This document shows, piece by piece, positions 1 to 8,289 of a DNA stretch of 64,000 nucleotides. The stretch's first letter is position 1. Each line of letters begins with the position of its first letter. The stretch lies in assembly GCA_003225175.1 (NCBI GenBank), contig QIBA01000040.1, positions 89,530 through 153,529 on the forward strand. The letters are read 5' to 3'. The notes below the pieces were generated by a model. It did no database searches. It was not told the DNA's origin and was given only the letters and a program-made list of their open reading frames with translations. The position numbers and the translations under genes are program-made. This DNA is from Acidobacteriota bacterium. GTDB lineage: Bacteria; Acidobacteriota; Terriglobia; Terriglobales; Acidobacteriaceae.

Positions 1-1
1 A

Positions 2-1741
2 GGAATCACCTGGTCAGTCGATGGCGTGGTTGGCGGTAATGCAACCTCCGGCACGATTTCGACAAATGGGCTATATACACCTCCTTCGGCTTCGGGCACA
101 CATACGATTACCGGCACCAGCTCGAGTCCCGTTCAGTCGGTGAATGCCACGGCATACGTTTCCAACTACCCCGGAACTTATACCCGTGACTTCGATAAGC
201 TGCGAACTGGACTGAATCCCAGCGAAACTGTGCTTACACCCACGAACGTGAATGCGGTTCAATTTGGGAAACTATTCAGTAATGCCATAGATGGAACTGC
301 TGATGCGTCCCCGCTCTATGTTCCCTCCGTGAACATCTCCGGCGTTCTCCACAATGTTGTGTATGTCGCTACAGAACACGATAGTGTCTACGCCTTCGAT
401 GCCGATGGACGCCAGACAGCTCCGCTTTGGCAGAGAAGCTTTATCAATCCTTCAAGCGGGATTACGAGTGTTCCACCTGGTGATACGGGCGAGTGCTGCG
501 ATATCTCTCCGGAGATTGGGATCACAGGCACACCCGTCATCGATCCTTCCACAAACACCTTGTACGTCGTTGTTAAGACGAAGGAGGTCCAAGGTGGATC
601 AACCAACTACTTCCATCGTCTGCACGCTCTCGATTTGAGCACAGGCGCCGAAAAACTAGGCGGACCCGTGAGCATTCAGGCGAGTGCGCCTGGAAGCGGT
701 GCTGGCTCTTCGGGCGGTCAGATTGCTTTTCAGCCGTTGCGCGAAAACCAACGCGCAGCGCTACTGCTGAATAATGGCGTTGTTTATATAGCCTTCGGTG
801 GTCACGGCGATGTAAGCCCGTACCACGGCTGGATCCTTGGTTACAACGCGACGACTTTGCAACAAGTGATGAAGTTCCTCGCGAGTCCCAATGACAATGG
901 GGTTCGTGTGACTGGAGGCGGTCAAGGCGCCGGAGTGTGGCAGAGCGGTGACGGTTTGGCGACTGATTCAACCGGCAACATTTTCTTCGTCACCGGAAAC
1001 GGCATCTTTGATGTGAACACTGGAGGTCCGGACTATGGAGATAGCTTCGTCAAACTCAGTACCTCCGGCCAGGTGCTTGATTACTTCACGCCACATGACC
1101 AGCAGAACATGAATGATTTGGATATCGATCTTGGATCAGGCGGCGTAATTCTCCTTCCCGATCAGCCAGGCGCTCACCCGCACATGGCGATCACAGCTGG
1201 TAAGAACGGAACAATTTATCTTGTCGATCGCGACAACATGGGTCATTACAACTCTAATAACGACAATCAGATTGTTCAGACCGTTGTTAACATCTTTCCC
1301 AACGGCACGAAGAGTACTGGAAACTTCAAAGCGGCGGTGCACTGGAATAGCAGGCTTTTCTTCAGCGCCGACGCAGATAACATCAAGTGCTTTACTTTGA
1401 ACAATGGATTAATGTCGACTGCCCCAGTATCGACATCCTCACTTTTCCTGAATTATCCCGGCGCCACGCTCGGACTATCCGCGAATGGCCTTACGAACGC
1501 AATACTCTGGGCAATTCAGCGGGTGGATCTGAATCCTGACGGAGGAGGAGTGAGAGGCCCAGGCTCGTTGCATGCCTTTGACGCCACTGATCTGACCAAG
1601 GAGTTGTACAACAGCAATCAGGCCAGCGGCGCGCGGGATACGTTGGATTTCACAGCGAAATGGTCGGCTCCGCTCGTGGCGAACGGCAGAGTCTATGTCG
1701 CCACCACGGGACAGTTTGCTGCATTTGGTCTGTTGCCGTAA
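2..1741 (+). CDS. Secreted Ig-like plus beta-propeller protein, 5' end missing
   Basis: The reading frame is open from the first bases of the window, so the N-terminus, probably with a signal peptide, lies upstream. The visible part starts with the end of a bacterial Ig-like (BIG2-type) domain (ITWSVDGVV, then GLYTPPSASGTHTITGTS). About 500 residues of PQQ-type beta-propeller follow, with blades such as VVYVATEHDSVYAFDADG and GTIYLVDRDNMGHY. The last blade ends in VYVATTGQFAAFGLLP. Proteins of this build are common secreted or cell-surface proteins in Acidobacteriota. No enzyme activity can be assigned, and a lone propeller often serves binding. It lies outside the EPS operons and ends in a stem-loop before the first regulated promoter. 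Family assignment is fairly sure; function is unknown. Confidence 0.75.
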   Translation, partial: GITWSVDGVVGGNATSGTISTNGLYTPPSASGTHTITGTSSSPVQSVNATAYVSNYPGTYTRDFDKLRTGLNPSETVLTPTNVNAVQFGKLFSNAIDGTADASPLYVPSVNISGVLHNVVYVATEHDSVYAFDADGRQTAPLWQRSFINPSSGITSVPPGDTGECCDISPEIGITGTPVIDPSTNTLYVVVKTKEVQGGSTNYFHRLHALDLSTGAEKLGGPVSIQASAPGSGAGSSGGQIAFQPLRENQRAALLLNNGVVYIAFGGHGDVSPYHGWILGYNATTLQQVMKFLASPNDNGVRVTGGGQGAGVWQSGDGLATDSTGNIFFVTGNGIFDVNTGGPDYGDSFVKLSTSGQVLDYFTPHDQQNMNDLDIDLGSGGVILLPDQPGAHPHMAITAGKNGTIYLVDRDNMGHYNSNNDNQIVQTVVNIFPNGTKSTGNFKAAVHWNSRLFFSADADNIKCFTLNNGLMSTAPVSTSSLFLNYPGATLGLSANGLTNAILWAIQRVDLNPDGGGVRGPGSLHAFDATDLTKELYNSNQASGARDTLDFTAKWSAPLVANGRVYVATTGQFAAFGLLP

Positions 1742-1759
1742 ATGGCGCTCTGGCTTAGG

Positions 1760-1786
1760 GCAGAGACGGATGATCTGCGTCTCTGC
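1760..1786 (+). terminator. Stem-loop after the beta-propeller gene
   Basis: A perfect 9-bp stem, GCAGAGACG (1760-1768) and CGTCTCTGC (1778-1786), encloses a 9-base loop 19 bases after the stop codon. There is no U-run after it, so it is a weak candidate for an intrinsic terminator. It could instead be a 3' processing structure. Confidence 0.35.
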
Positions 1787-1842
1787 TCCGCTTGGAGCGC
1801 TTCTGAACCACGGAAGAACATGCAGAATTGTGTCTCCGCGAT

Positions 1843-1858
1843 GTGCAAACTCTTGCAC
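1843..1858. promoter_or_regulatory. Palindromic activator site (UAS) upstream of the first GT operon
   Basis: GTGCAAACTCTTGCAC is a near-perfect palindrome 112 bp upstream of the -24 element at 1971. It belongs to a family of similar sites at 16620, 16669, 48064, 55869, 58525 and 60793. Position and symmetry fit an enhancer for a sigma-54 activator, probably the one encoded at 7131. The motif is seen; the binding protein is inferred. The rest of the gap 1742-2116 holds only the stem-loop and the promoter. Confidence 0.65.
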
Positions 1859-1970
1859 AGGCTACCTGCTCAAGTTTCAGCGCGGGAATTTAGACCTCGT
1901 CTAAGCAGCTGAAAATAAGAATTTTGCCATTGACTCTTCGGTGGACAGGCGCTGCCGTCTCTCTTCCAAG

Positions 1971-1986
1971 TGGCAGGGTACGTGCA
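1971..1986 (+). promoter_or_regulatory. Sigma-54 -24/-12 promoter for the 2.1-5.7 kb operon
   Basis: TGGCAGGGTACGTGCA has the invariant GG-N10-GC of sigma-54 promoters, with TGGCAG at -24 and GTGCA at -12. The predicted transcript start is near 1998, about 120 bases before the GT2 start codon. A matching palindromic site lies upstream at 1843. Confidence 0.7.
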
Positions 1987-2116
1987 TTCCGAGGCGTGAG
2001 GGTGATCGCAAGGGGACGTCGCTGCGCAAAGTGGCTGCGCGGCTGTGTGTCCGGGGGCTGAGAGCCCCTCGGCCACCTCCAGCCGGATCGCGCGTTTTCG
2101 AGATTTCCTGTCAGGC

Positions 2117-3160
2117 ATGATGGACACTTCACAACCTCTGGTCAGCGTTGTCACCCCTGTGTACAACGGGGCGAAGTACCTCGTCGAGTGCATTGAAAGC
2201 GTGCTGTCCCAGACCTATCAAAACTGGGAATACATCATCGTCAACAACTGCAGCACGGATGCGACGCTGGAGATTGCCGAGAAATACGCTGCTTCGGAGC
2301 GAAGAATTCGGGTTGTCACCAATTCCAGCTTCGTCAACGTCATTGAGAATCACAACATCGGATTCCGGCTGATCTCGAAAGAAAGCGAGTACTGCAAGAT
2401 TGTCTGTGCCGACGACTGGATCTATCCCGAATGTCTAAGCCGCATGGTCGAGGTGGGAGAGAAACATCCATCGGCGGCTGTGATTGGAGCCTACGTTGTT
2501 AGTAGCCGCGGTGTAACGCTCGCCGGGCTTCCTGTGGGCAAGTCGATATTCAGCGGTTACGACGTTTGCCGCTCCCATCTCTTTGGAGGCCCCGAGGTCA
2601 TGGGAGCGCCTTCGGCTGTGCTGTATCGCAGCGAGGTGATCCGGAAACGCGAAGACTTCTTTCCCGGAACGGCTCCGTCTGCCGATGCCGCTGTGTATTA
2701 CGAGATCTTGCGCGACTGGGATTTCGGCTTTGTGCATCAGATTCTCTCGTTCGAGCGCGTTCACGACCAAGCTCTGAGCGGTGGACAACGGCAATTACAC
2801 GCATTCCTGCTGGATAAAATCGCTTTTCTCAAGCGGTATGCCGGCGCCTATGGGACGCCCGAAGAGCAGAGCGAGCGATTCCGTCAACTGATGAACGAGT
2901 ACTACGGCACGCTGGCCACGGCGCTGGTACATCGCTATCCCAGGAGTTACTGGGACTATCACCAGAAGCGTCTCAGCGAAGTTGGGTTGTCGATTGAAGG
3001 CAGCCGCCTTGCCAGGGCTCTTGTGACCAAAGCCTTGAATTTGATTCTGAATCCGAAGCGGGCTTACGCAAGGTTTTTTCATGCGTCGGAGAAGCGCTGG
3101 CGACCCTCTTTCTCTCTCCCCAGGATCGCAAGTGAGGAACAGCCGAACCAGGCGCCTTGA
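2117..3160 (+). CDS. Family 2 glycosyltransferase
   Basis: This cytoplasmic GT-A fold glycosyltransferase (347 aa) adds a sugar to the growing lipid-linked repeat unit; donor and acceptor are unknown. It opens with the GT2 signature VSVVTPVYNGAKYLVECIES, followed by NNCSTDATLEIAEKYA and the metal-binding region KIVCADDWIYPE. The C-terminal third (HDQALSGGQRQ, then helical segments) is typical of GT2 enzymes with a rhamnosyl/galactosyl-like tail. Tandem ATG codons at 2117 and 2120 fit the start of the domain; an upstream extension would add about 24 non-conserved residues. It is the first gene after the sigma-54 promoter at 1971. Confidence 0.85.
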   Translation: MMDTSQPLVSVVTPVYNGAKYLVECIESVLSQTYQNWEYIIVNNCSTDATLEIAEKYAASERRIRVVTNSSFVNVIENHNIGFRLISKESEYCKIVCADDWIYPECLSRMVEVGEKHPSAAVIGAYVVSSRGVTLAGLPVGKSIFSGYDVCRSHLFGGPEVMGAPSAVLYRSEVIRKREDFFPGTAPSADAAVYYEILRDWDFGFVHQILSFERVHDQALSGGQRQLHAFLLDKIAFLKRYAGAYGTPEEQSERFRQLMNEYYGTLATALVHRYPRSYWDYHQKRLSEVGLSIEGSRLARALVTKALNLILNPKRAYARFFHASEKRWRPSFSLPRIASEEQPNQAP

Positions 3161-3219
3161 TCTTGTTTTCAGCTGATGGTTGTGTTGATGAAGGTTAGAA
3201 ATTCTTTCATGGAGAGTAT

Positions 3220-4353
3220 GTGAAGAGTAAGGAGAAGTTGAGCGCGGGTGATTGGGTGCAGGTCCGTGGTAGAGGGGAGATCCTGCGAACTCTGGATTCT
3301 CGAGGCTGTCTGGACGAAATGCCGTTCATGCCCGAGATGTTTGCATTCTGCGGCAAGAAATTCAGGGTCTACAAGCGCGCACACAAGACTTGTGACACTG
3401 TATTTCCGATCCGCGGACGACGCGTGGCAGATACCGTTCATCTGGAAACCCGTTGCAACGGAGCCGCGCACGGCGGGTGCCAGGCTGGATGTCTTCTCTT
3501 TTGGAAGACAGCATGGCTGATTCCGCTCAACGACGATGGAAGCCCGAAGGACCCTGAGGCAAGGAATGACAACGTTGCCAGCGCCTCGAAAAGGTCATCA
3601 GGCTGCACCGAATCCGATGTCTGGAATAACGCTCGGCCTCACAATGGAACATCGGGTCCGAAGTATATGTGCCAGGCAACGCAATTGCCGTATTACACGA
3701 GCGATCTGAAGTGGTGGGAATTGTGGCAGTACCTGGAAGACTACACCTCTGGCAATATCGGCCTCTGGCGCATCGTTTGCGGTCTGGCTTACTCCGCGTA
3801 CTACAACCTCATCCAAGCGGGTATCGGTTTAGGAGCTCCACTGCGTGAGTTATACGACCTCTTTCATCCTTTTCGTGGAGGCAAGAAGTTTCCTCGCAGG
3901 ACAGGGTCAATTCCCAAAGGACAGGCTACGCCTGCAGCGGTTTTGGATCTTCAGCCCGGGGAACTTGTTCGCGTCAAGTCGCATGATGAGATCCTGCGCA
4001 CTTTAAATACGGATTGCTCGAATCGCGGAATGCGTTGGGATGCAGAGATGGTTCCGTACTGCGGTAAGACCTTTCGCGTGTTGGACCGCGTCACCAAGAT
4101 CGTGAACGAGCAGACCGGATTTATGCAGGAGATGAAAACTCCCTGCATCATCCTGGACAACGTCATTTGTCAGTCACGCTACAGTCAGTGCAGCATGTTT
4201 TGTCCGCGAAGCATTTATTCCTATTGGCGGGAAATCTGGCTGGAACGAGTTGAGCAGAAGAAGCCCCGTCGAGAGCCGCAGGAGGCGGCTCCGGAATTGT
4301 GCAGCTCGCAGAGGGATGCGTCACAGCTTGTCGAGATCGGGCCCGCTCAATGA
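3220..4353 (+). CDS. Cysteine-rich protein with internal duplication, function unknown
   Basis: I do not recognise this 377-aa protein. It contains two similar halves. Residues about 9-100 carry AGDWVQVRGRGEILRTLDS, then FCGKKFRVYKR and a cysteine cluster (RCNGAAHGGCQAGCLLFW). Residues about 245-345 carry PGELVRVKSHDEILRTLNT, then YCGKTFRVLDR and another cluster (CQSRYSQCSMFCPRS). Each half resembles a small beta-rich (SH3/KOW-like) module followed by Cys residues that could bind metal or form disulfides. No signal peptide or membrane segment is evident. The GTG start has GGAG 5 bases upstream. It sits between two glycosyltransferases behind the same promoter, so a role in EPS synthesis is likely but unproven. 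Confidence 0.7.
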   Translation: MKSKEKLSAGDWVQVRGRGEILRTLDSRGCLDEMPFMPEMFAFCGKKFRVYKRAHKTCDTVFPIRGRRVADTVHLETRCNGAAHGGCQAGCLLFWKTAWLIPLNDDGSPKDPEARNDNVASASKRSSGCTESDVWNNARPHNGTSGPKYMCQATQLPYYTSDLKWWELWQYLEDYTSGNIGLWRIVCGLAYSAYYNLIQAGIGLGAPLRELYDLFHPFRGGKKFPRRTGSIPKGQATPAAVLDLQPGELVRVKSHDEILRTLNTDCSNRGMRWDAEMVPYCGKTFRVLDRVTKIVNEQTGFMQEMKTPCIILDNVICQSRYSQCSMFCPRSIYSYWREIWLERVEQKKPRREPQEAAPELCSSQRDASQLVEIGPAQ

Positions 4354-4449
4354 TCAGGACCACTCCCAAAACCGCCTTACGATTGGCATGCAATGAAGTA
4401 AGGCTGCGGTTTGCGCTGACGATCACCTCGATAACCGTCCGATTTTGAT

Positions 4450-5670
4450 ATGAGCAGATCGCCGCGCATTCTCTATGTAACGTCACGCTGGCCCGATGCT
4501 GCGGGTACAGGTGCGCATCTTCGCTCCCTGAATCTGCTCCGCGGCCTCGAACAGATGGGATCTGTTGAAGTGTTGGTTCTGAATGCGGAAAACAGGGACG
4601 AAGATCTTGCATTGGGACGCGGGCGCTGGTTGCGGCATTCAGCGGCCATTCGCGTGAATGCCCAACCCAACTCCGGGTTTGTGGACCAGCTCGCATGGAC
4701 GATCGACCCAAAACGGTCTTATCCGAACGGCTGGTCCATATCGGAGCAAGACGCACAGTATGTGAGAAATAAGGCCAGAGACTTTGATTTGGTTTGGTTC
4801 TACAAGCTCGTCTCCCCAGACCTGTTTCCAGATGGGAGTTGGCCGTCCTCTGTTGTGGACATCGATGACTTACCCAGCAGTTATGAGCGCCGCACTCTGA
4901 AAATGGCTGGCGGTCTGGGAGAACGCATACTTACGGCAAGGCGCTTGTTTACCTGGCGTAGGCGAGAAAGACTGCTTGGCGATCGCTTTTCAGTGCTGAG
5001 TGTTTGCAGCGAAGAAGATAAGCGGTATTTGAAGGATCTAGGTCTCGCCCGACCGATTCATGTCATACCCAATGGTTTCGACGAGCCGCTCGGTGACTGG
5101 ACGCGGGCCCTGGCCAATCCGCCTCGGATCGGATTTGTGGGGAGACTTGATCATGAACCCAATCGGGATGGCATCCAATGGTTCATAGATCATTGCTGGT
5201 CTCGGATAAAGTCCGTGATTCCTAATCTGAAACTGCGACTCGTCGGCCCTGGCACCGAGCTTCTTCAGGACTCGCAGCTGGACATCGAGAGTCTCGGCTG
5301 GCTTCCAAGCGTGACCGAAGAGATGAAGACCTGGTCGGTGATGGTGGTCCCAATACGGCTGGGCGCGGGAACCTGCGTGAAGGTAGCGCATGGCTTCAGT
5401 CAAAGGTGCCCAATCGTATCGACATCTCTCGGTGCTCGCGGATACGATTGCCTGCACGAACGGGAGATGTATATCGCGGACTCTCCAGAGATGTTTGCCA
5501 GTGCTTGCGTCGAACTCGTGCGGGACTTAGATAAAGCTCAGCCGCTCGCAGAAAGAGCATGGGACTACTTCGTGGAGAAGTGGAGTTGGAAGTCAATCTA
5601 TCCGAAGGTCTGGGCAGCGGCCGAAGATTGCCTCAGCCAGAGCGAGGCAACAGCTTCGTATTCAGTGTGA
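4450..5670 (+). CDS. Family 4 (GT-B) glycosyltransferase
   Basis: This 406-aa enzyme is a retaining GT-B glycosyltransferase. The N-terminal acceptor domain opens with RILYVTSRWPDAAGTGAHLR. The linker SVCSEEDKRYL and HVIPNGFDEP leads into the donor-binding Rossmann domain (RIGFVGRLDHEPNRDGIQWF, then LRLVGPG). The usual C-terminal E-x7-E region is represented by VVPIRLGAGTCVKVAHGFSQ. The layout resembles the sugar transferases found in PEP-CTERM/XrtA loci, but subfamily membership cannot be settled by eye. It is the last gene of the first operon and converges on the exosortase gene, with only 30 bp between the two stop codons. Confidence 0.85.
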   Translation: MSRSPRILYVTSRWPDAAGTGAHLRSLNLLRGLEQMGSVEVLVLNAENRDEDLALGRGRWLRHSAAIRVNAQPNSGFVDQLAWTIDPKRSYPNGWSISEQDAQYVRNKARDFDLVWFYKLVSPDLFPDGSWPSSVVDIDDLPSSYERRTLKMAGGLGERILTARRLFTWRRRERLLGDRFSVLSVCSEEDKRYLKDLGLARPIHVIPNGFDEPLGDWTRALANPPRIGFVGRLDHEPNRDGIQWFIDHCWSRIKSVIPNLKLRLVGPGTELLQDSQLDIESLGWLPSVTEEMKTWSVMVVPIRLGAGTCVKVAHGFSQRCPIVSTSLGARGYDCLHEREMYIADSPEMFASACVELVRDLDKAQPLAERAWDYFVEKWSWKSIYPKVWAAAEDCLSQSEATASYSV

Positions 5671-5700
5671 CCTTGGCGTGCCAAAATTGATCAGCCGGAC

Positions 5701-6609
5701 TTACGACTCAGAAGCATGCGAAAGCTCGCGGAAGCCGGATGGTTCTTTCGCAGAAACCGATTCTTCTCGATTTTCGGATCGCCGCAACAGTCTCCACAAC
5801 GGGTAGAGAGCGGCCAGGCCAAGCAGATAAAAAACGATTCCGCCCTTGTGATGAAAGCTGCCGGTCAGGAATCTCATATCAACATGCACCGCAAGTAGCG
5901 TTAGCGTCACAATGCGGAGGGCATTCTTAGCAATAGAGACGGGTATCGCCAGCAGAACCAGAATGAAACGGCGAGAAGACGTGTGCAGCGTCTCGTAACC
6001 AATCAGCAGCAGAGTAAAGACCAGGGCCATGCTGGAATTGATGCCGCTACACTCCTTGGCCACCTCGATCGTCACTCCGGGAATGTGCAGCAAAAAACCA
6101 TCACGAAAAACCGGCACCCCGAGCAGCGAGAACAAGAAATCAGCTGTGGCCGTGGAACTGGTTTGAAGAGCAGCGATGATGCCGCCGGCCACAGATGCCG
6201 GTAATGGAACGCTCAGCCAAAGCAGAAACAACGGAAATAAGGCACGCCCCATCGCGCCCCTGCCAAACGCCAATAGAAATATGCCGAGCACAGACAAGAG
6301 CAAGGCCGCGTACCTGAGTTCAAGCGCAACGAATGAATTGGCTTTAGGCAGGGAACCGAAGAACGTGACTGCTGAAAGGACGATACCGGCAGCTATCGCA
6401 ATGGGTCCGAGAAGGACATCGCAGCCGAGATTCGAAAAAACATCCTGGCGTCTCGACCAAAGCAAGTAGAGAGCAAAGAGTGGAACCAGGATCGCATACG
6501 AACCATAGCCGTTTTGCAGCGAGAGTCTAAAGATCTCATGCAGCGGCTTCCACGCCGCCGCCACAGCCATGAGTGCCAGGAAAACGAAGATGCCCGTTCG
6601 TGCGCGCAA
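5701..6609 (-). CDS. Exosortase (PEP-CTERM sorting transpeptidase)
   Basis: This 302-aa integral inner-membrane cysteine protease/transpeptidase has about eight membrane segments. It is expected to cleave the C-terminal PEP-CTERM signal of exported proteins such as the one at 61008. The three catalytic residues are present: Cys187 in EVAKECSGINSS, Arg232 in KNALRIV, and His253/254 in GSFHHKGG. The only start in the open frame before the first segment is TTG at 6609, with no clear ribosome site; ATG at 6570 would cut into that segment. It is divergent from the sigma-54 activator, with a - strand sigma-54 promoter at 6704-6719. The acidobacterial exosortase subclass cannot be fixed without profile searches. 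Confidence 0.9.
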   Translation of the reverse strand: MRARTGIFVFLALMAVAAAWKPLHEIFRLSLQNGYGSYAILVPLFALYLLWSRRQDVFSNLGCDVLLGPIAIAAGIVLSAVTFFGSLPKANSFVALELRYAALLLSVLGIFLLAFGRGAMGRALFPLFLLWLSVPLPASVAGGIIAALQTSSTATADFLFSLLGVPVFRDGFLLHIPGVTIEVAKECSGINSSMALVFTLLLIGYETLHTSSRRFILVLLAIPVSIAKNALRIVTLTLLAVHVDMRFLTGSFHHKGGIVFYLLGLAALYPLWRLLRRSENREESVSAKEPSGFRELSHASES

Positions 6610-6703
6610 CGAAGAGAAATTCAGGAAGCTGTCCCCCGCATACCGGTCACACCAACTAGCAAGCGGCTCAGTTGGCTTTGGACGTTGACTGAATGTCTAG
6701 TAG

Positions 6704-6719
6704 TGCAATTTTGCTTCCA
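6704..6719 (-). promoter_or_regulatory. Sigma-54 promoter for the exosortase gene
   Basis: Read on the - strand, TGGAAGCAAAATTGCA has GG-N10-GC and a perfect TTGCA -12 element. The predicted transcript start is near 6694, about 85 bases before the TTG start codon. The tandem palindromes at 6886-6925 lie 166 bp or more upstream. Confidence 0.65.
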
Positions 6720-6885
6720 CCCTGTCCTCGTCAGAACGCCTCGAAAATAAGTGATCTCAACCTCTCTATACGCGCTTAGTCGCTACTGCGTCCCCCAAAT
6801 TCTGCCCTTGAGCTTTTGCTGCACCGCTTCTGAGGAAACAGAAATTGCTCCTTCCATGAGCTTCGATTTCCCATTTCAGAGAAAT

Positions 6886-6925
6886 GTGGAAAGAGTTTTC
6901 ACATTGCAGTGGAAATCATTTTCAC
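6886..6925. promoter_or_regulatory. Tandem palindromic activator sites between exosortase and activator
   Basis: Two 17-bp palindromes, GTGGAAAGAGTTTTCAC (6886-6902) and GTGGAAATCATTTTCAC (6909-6925), lie with centres 23 bp apart, about two helical turns. They are placed between two divergent sigma-54 promoters (6704 - and 7075 +). The half-site GTGRAAA resembles, but is not identical to, the GTGCAAA half-site of the other sites in the window. The remaining sequence in the 521-bp gap shows nothing else I can support. Confidence 0.65.
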
Positions 6926-7074
6926 ACCCAATTGGGGATGCTGGCTGGACCGGGGCTATGGCTGAAAAAAGCAGCGAAAATTCTGCCTGACACATATTGG
7001 TATTGCGCAGCTAAATATCTTAAATTCAGCATCTTGCAGATGGGTCGCCGGAATCGTTTGGTTCATCACTCCGA

Positions 7075-7090
7075 TGGCAGCACAAGTGCT
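7075..7090 (+). promoter_or_regulatory. Sigma-54 promoter for the activator gene
   Basis: TGGCAGCACAAGTGCT has GG-N10-GC with TGGCAG at -24 and GTGCT at -12. The predicted transcript start is near 7101, 30 bases before the ATG at 7131. The paired palindromes end 149 bp upstream, which suggests autoregulation. A poorer match at 6942-6957 lies too close to the palindromes. Confidence 0.6.
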
Positions 7091-7130
7091 CAATAGAGAC
7101 CGTCGCCACTTCGAAAAAAGCACAGTTACC

Positions 7131-8177
7131 ATGAGCGAAAGCAATTCCTCTGCATATGCGAACGGAGTTTTGAGCCGGCAGGAGATGTCATCCGTGCCGA
7201 GCGAGGCAGTGCTCTTTGGCTCATCGCTTCGCATGCAAGCAATCCGCTCGACATTGTCGACTGTGGCGCTGAGCAATGTTCCGGTTCTGATTCATGGAGA
7301 GAGCGGCACAGGTAAGGAGTTGCTTGCTCGGCAAATCCACCGGCTCTCAGCTGTGTCGTCCGAGCGTTTCGTGAAAGTGAACTGTCCGGCAATTCCAGGA
7401 ACGCTGTTCGAGAGCGAACTATTCGGTTACGAGAAGGGGGCATTCACCGGAGCGGTGGCGAGAAAGCCAGGTCGCGTCGCGCTCGCCGATGGGGGAACGC
7501 TATTTTTGGACGAGATCGGCGAGCTCGAAGCAGGATTGCAAGCGAAGCTGCTTCAGTTCCTGCAGGATGGCAAGTATTGTCCCATTGGAGGCCAGGAAGA
7601 AAAGACGGCCGATGTCCGGTTAATGTGCGCCACCAATCGCAAGTTGGAGGAAGAGATCACGACTGGCAAATTCCGCCAGGATCTCTTCTACCGGATCAAC
7701 GTTGTGAACCTCCATGTGCCGCCCTTACGCGAGCGCAAAGTTGATATTCCCGTTTTGGTTAAGTACTTCATCGACGCTTTCAACTCAGAATTCAATTGTC
7801 GCGCGAAAGTTCTTTCAGACGGGCTGATGAGCGCGCTTCAGGCCTATCACTGGCCGGGAAATCTGCGTCAGCTTGAAAACGTAATGAAGCGCTACGTAAT
7901 CCTCGGCAGCGAACATGCTGTGTGCTCTGAAATAGAGCAGAAACGGCCGGCCACACAACGGTTCGCCACCATTCCGGACATACCGCCCGGGGGCACGATT
8001 TCGCTCAAAAAGGTTACCCGGGAGATGGTGCGTGACTTTGAGCTGCAAGTTATAACCAAAATGCTGGAAGCGCACAGTTGGAATGGTGTGCGCACGGCGC
8101 GTGCATTGAATATCAGCTATCGAGCGTTCTTATACAAAGTGAAGGAGTTGCGGCTAAGTTCGCCGTCGCTTCAATAA
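7131..8177 (+). CDS. Sigma-54-dependent transcriptional activator without receiver domain
   Basis: This 348-aa bacterial enhancer-binding protein is expected to remodel RNA polymerase-sigma-54 by ATP hydrolysis. About 25 unstructured residues are followed directly by the AAA+ domain: Walker A GESGTGKE (56-63), the sigma-54 contact loop GAFTGA (103-108), Walker B GGTLFLDEIG (121-130), and the arginine-finger region FRQDLFYRINV. The C-terminus carries a Fis-type helix-turn-helix (NGVRTARALNISYRAFLYKV). PrsR-type activators of proteobacterial PEP-CTERM systems have an N-terminal phosphorylatable receiver; none is present here, and no histidine kinase is nearby. ATG 7131 was chosen because it follows the predicted transcript start; an upstream ATG at 7074 lies in the promoter. 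It is the likely reader of the palindromes in this window. Confidence 0.93.
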   Translation: MSESNSSAYANGVLSRQEMSSVPSEAVLFGSSLRMQAIRSTLSTVALSNVPVLIHGESGTGKELLARQIHRLSAVSSERFVKVNCPAIPGTLFESELFGYEKGAFTGAVARKPGRVALADGGTLFLDEIGELEAGLQAKLLQFLQDGKYCPIGGQEEKTADVRLMCATNRKLEEEITTGKFRQDLFYRINVVNLHVPPLRERKVDIPVLVKYFIDAFNSEFNCRAKVLSDGLMSALQAYHWPGNLRQLENVMKRYVILGSEHAVCSEIEQKRPATQRFATIPDIPPGGTISLKKVTREMVRDFELQVITKMLEAHSWNGVRTARALNISYRAFLYKVKELRLSSPSLQ

Positions 8178-8289
8178 GCCGAACAAGTTAGAGGTAGCGG
8201 CTTTTAAGGATTTGTGCGGTTCTTCGGGAAGTCGGGCTGGCAGTTGAGATTACTTTAGGGTCACGGAGTGTGACTCAGAGGGCGAAGCT

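Noticed and set aside
573..971. 132-codon open frame on the - strand with Arg/Ser-rich translation
   Set aside because: It is a typical antisense shadow of the beta-propeller gene with biased composition.
4163..4756. 197-codon open frame on the - strand
   Set aside because: It overlaps the cysteine-rich gene and the GT4 gene on the + strand, both with clear protein features, and its translation shows no recognisable motif.
5671..5700. TTGGCGTGCCAA palindrome as a bidirectional terminator
   Set aside because: The loop would be only two bases and no T-run follows on either strand.
6942..6957. TGGCTGGACCGGGGCT as a sigma-54 promoter for the activator gene
   Set aside because: GG-N10-GC is present, but the -12 is poor and it lies only 17 bp from the palindromes; the match at 7075 is better placed.
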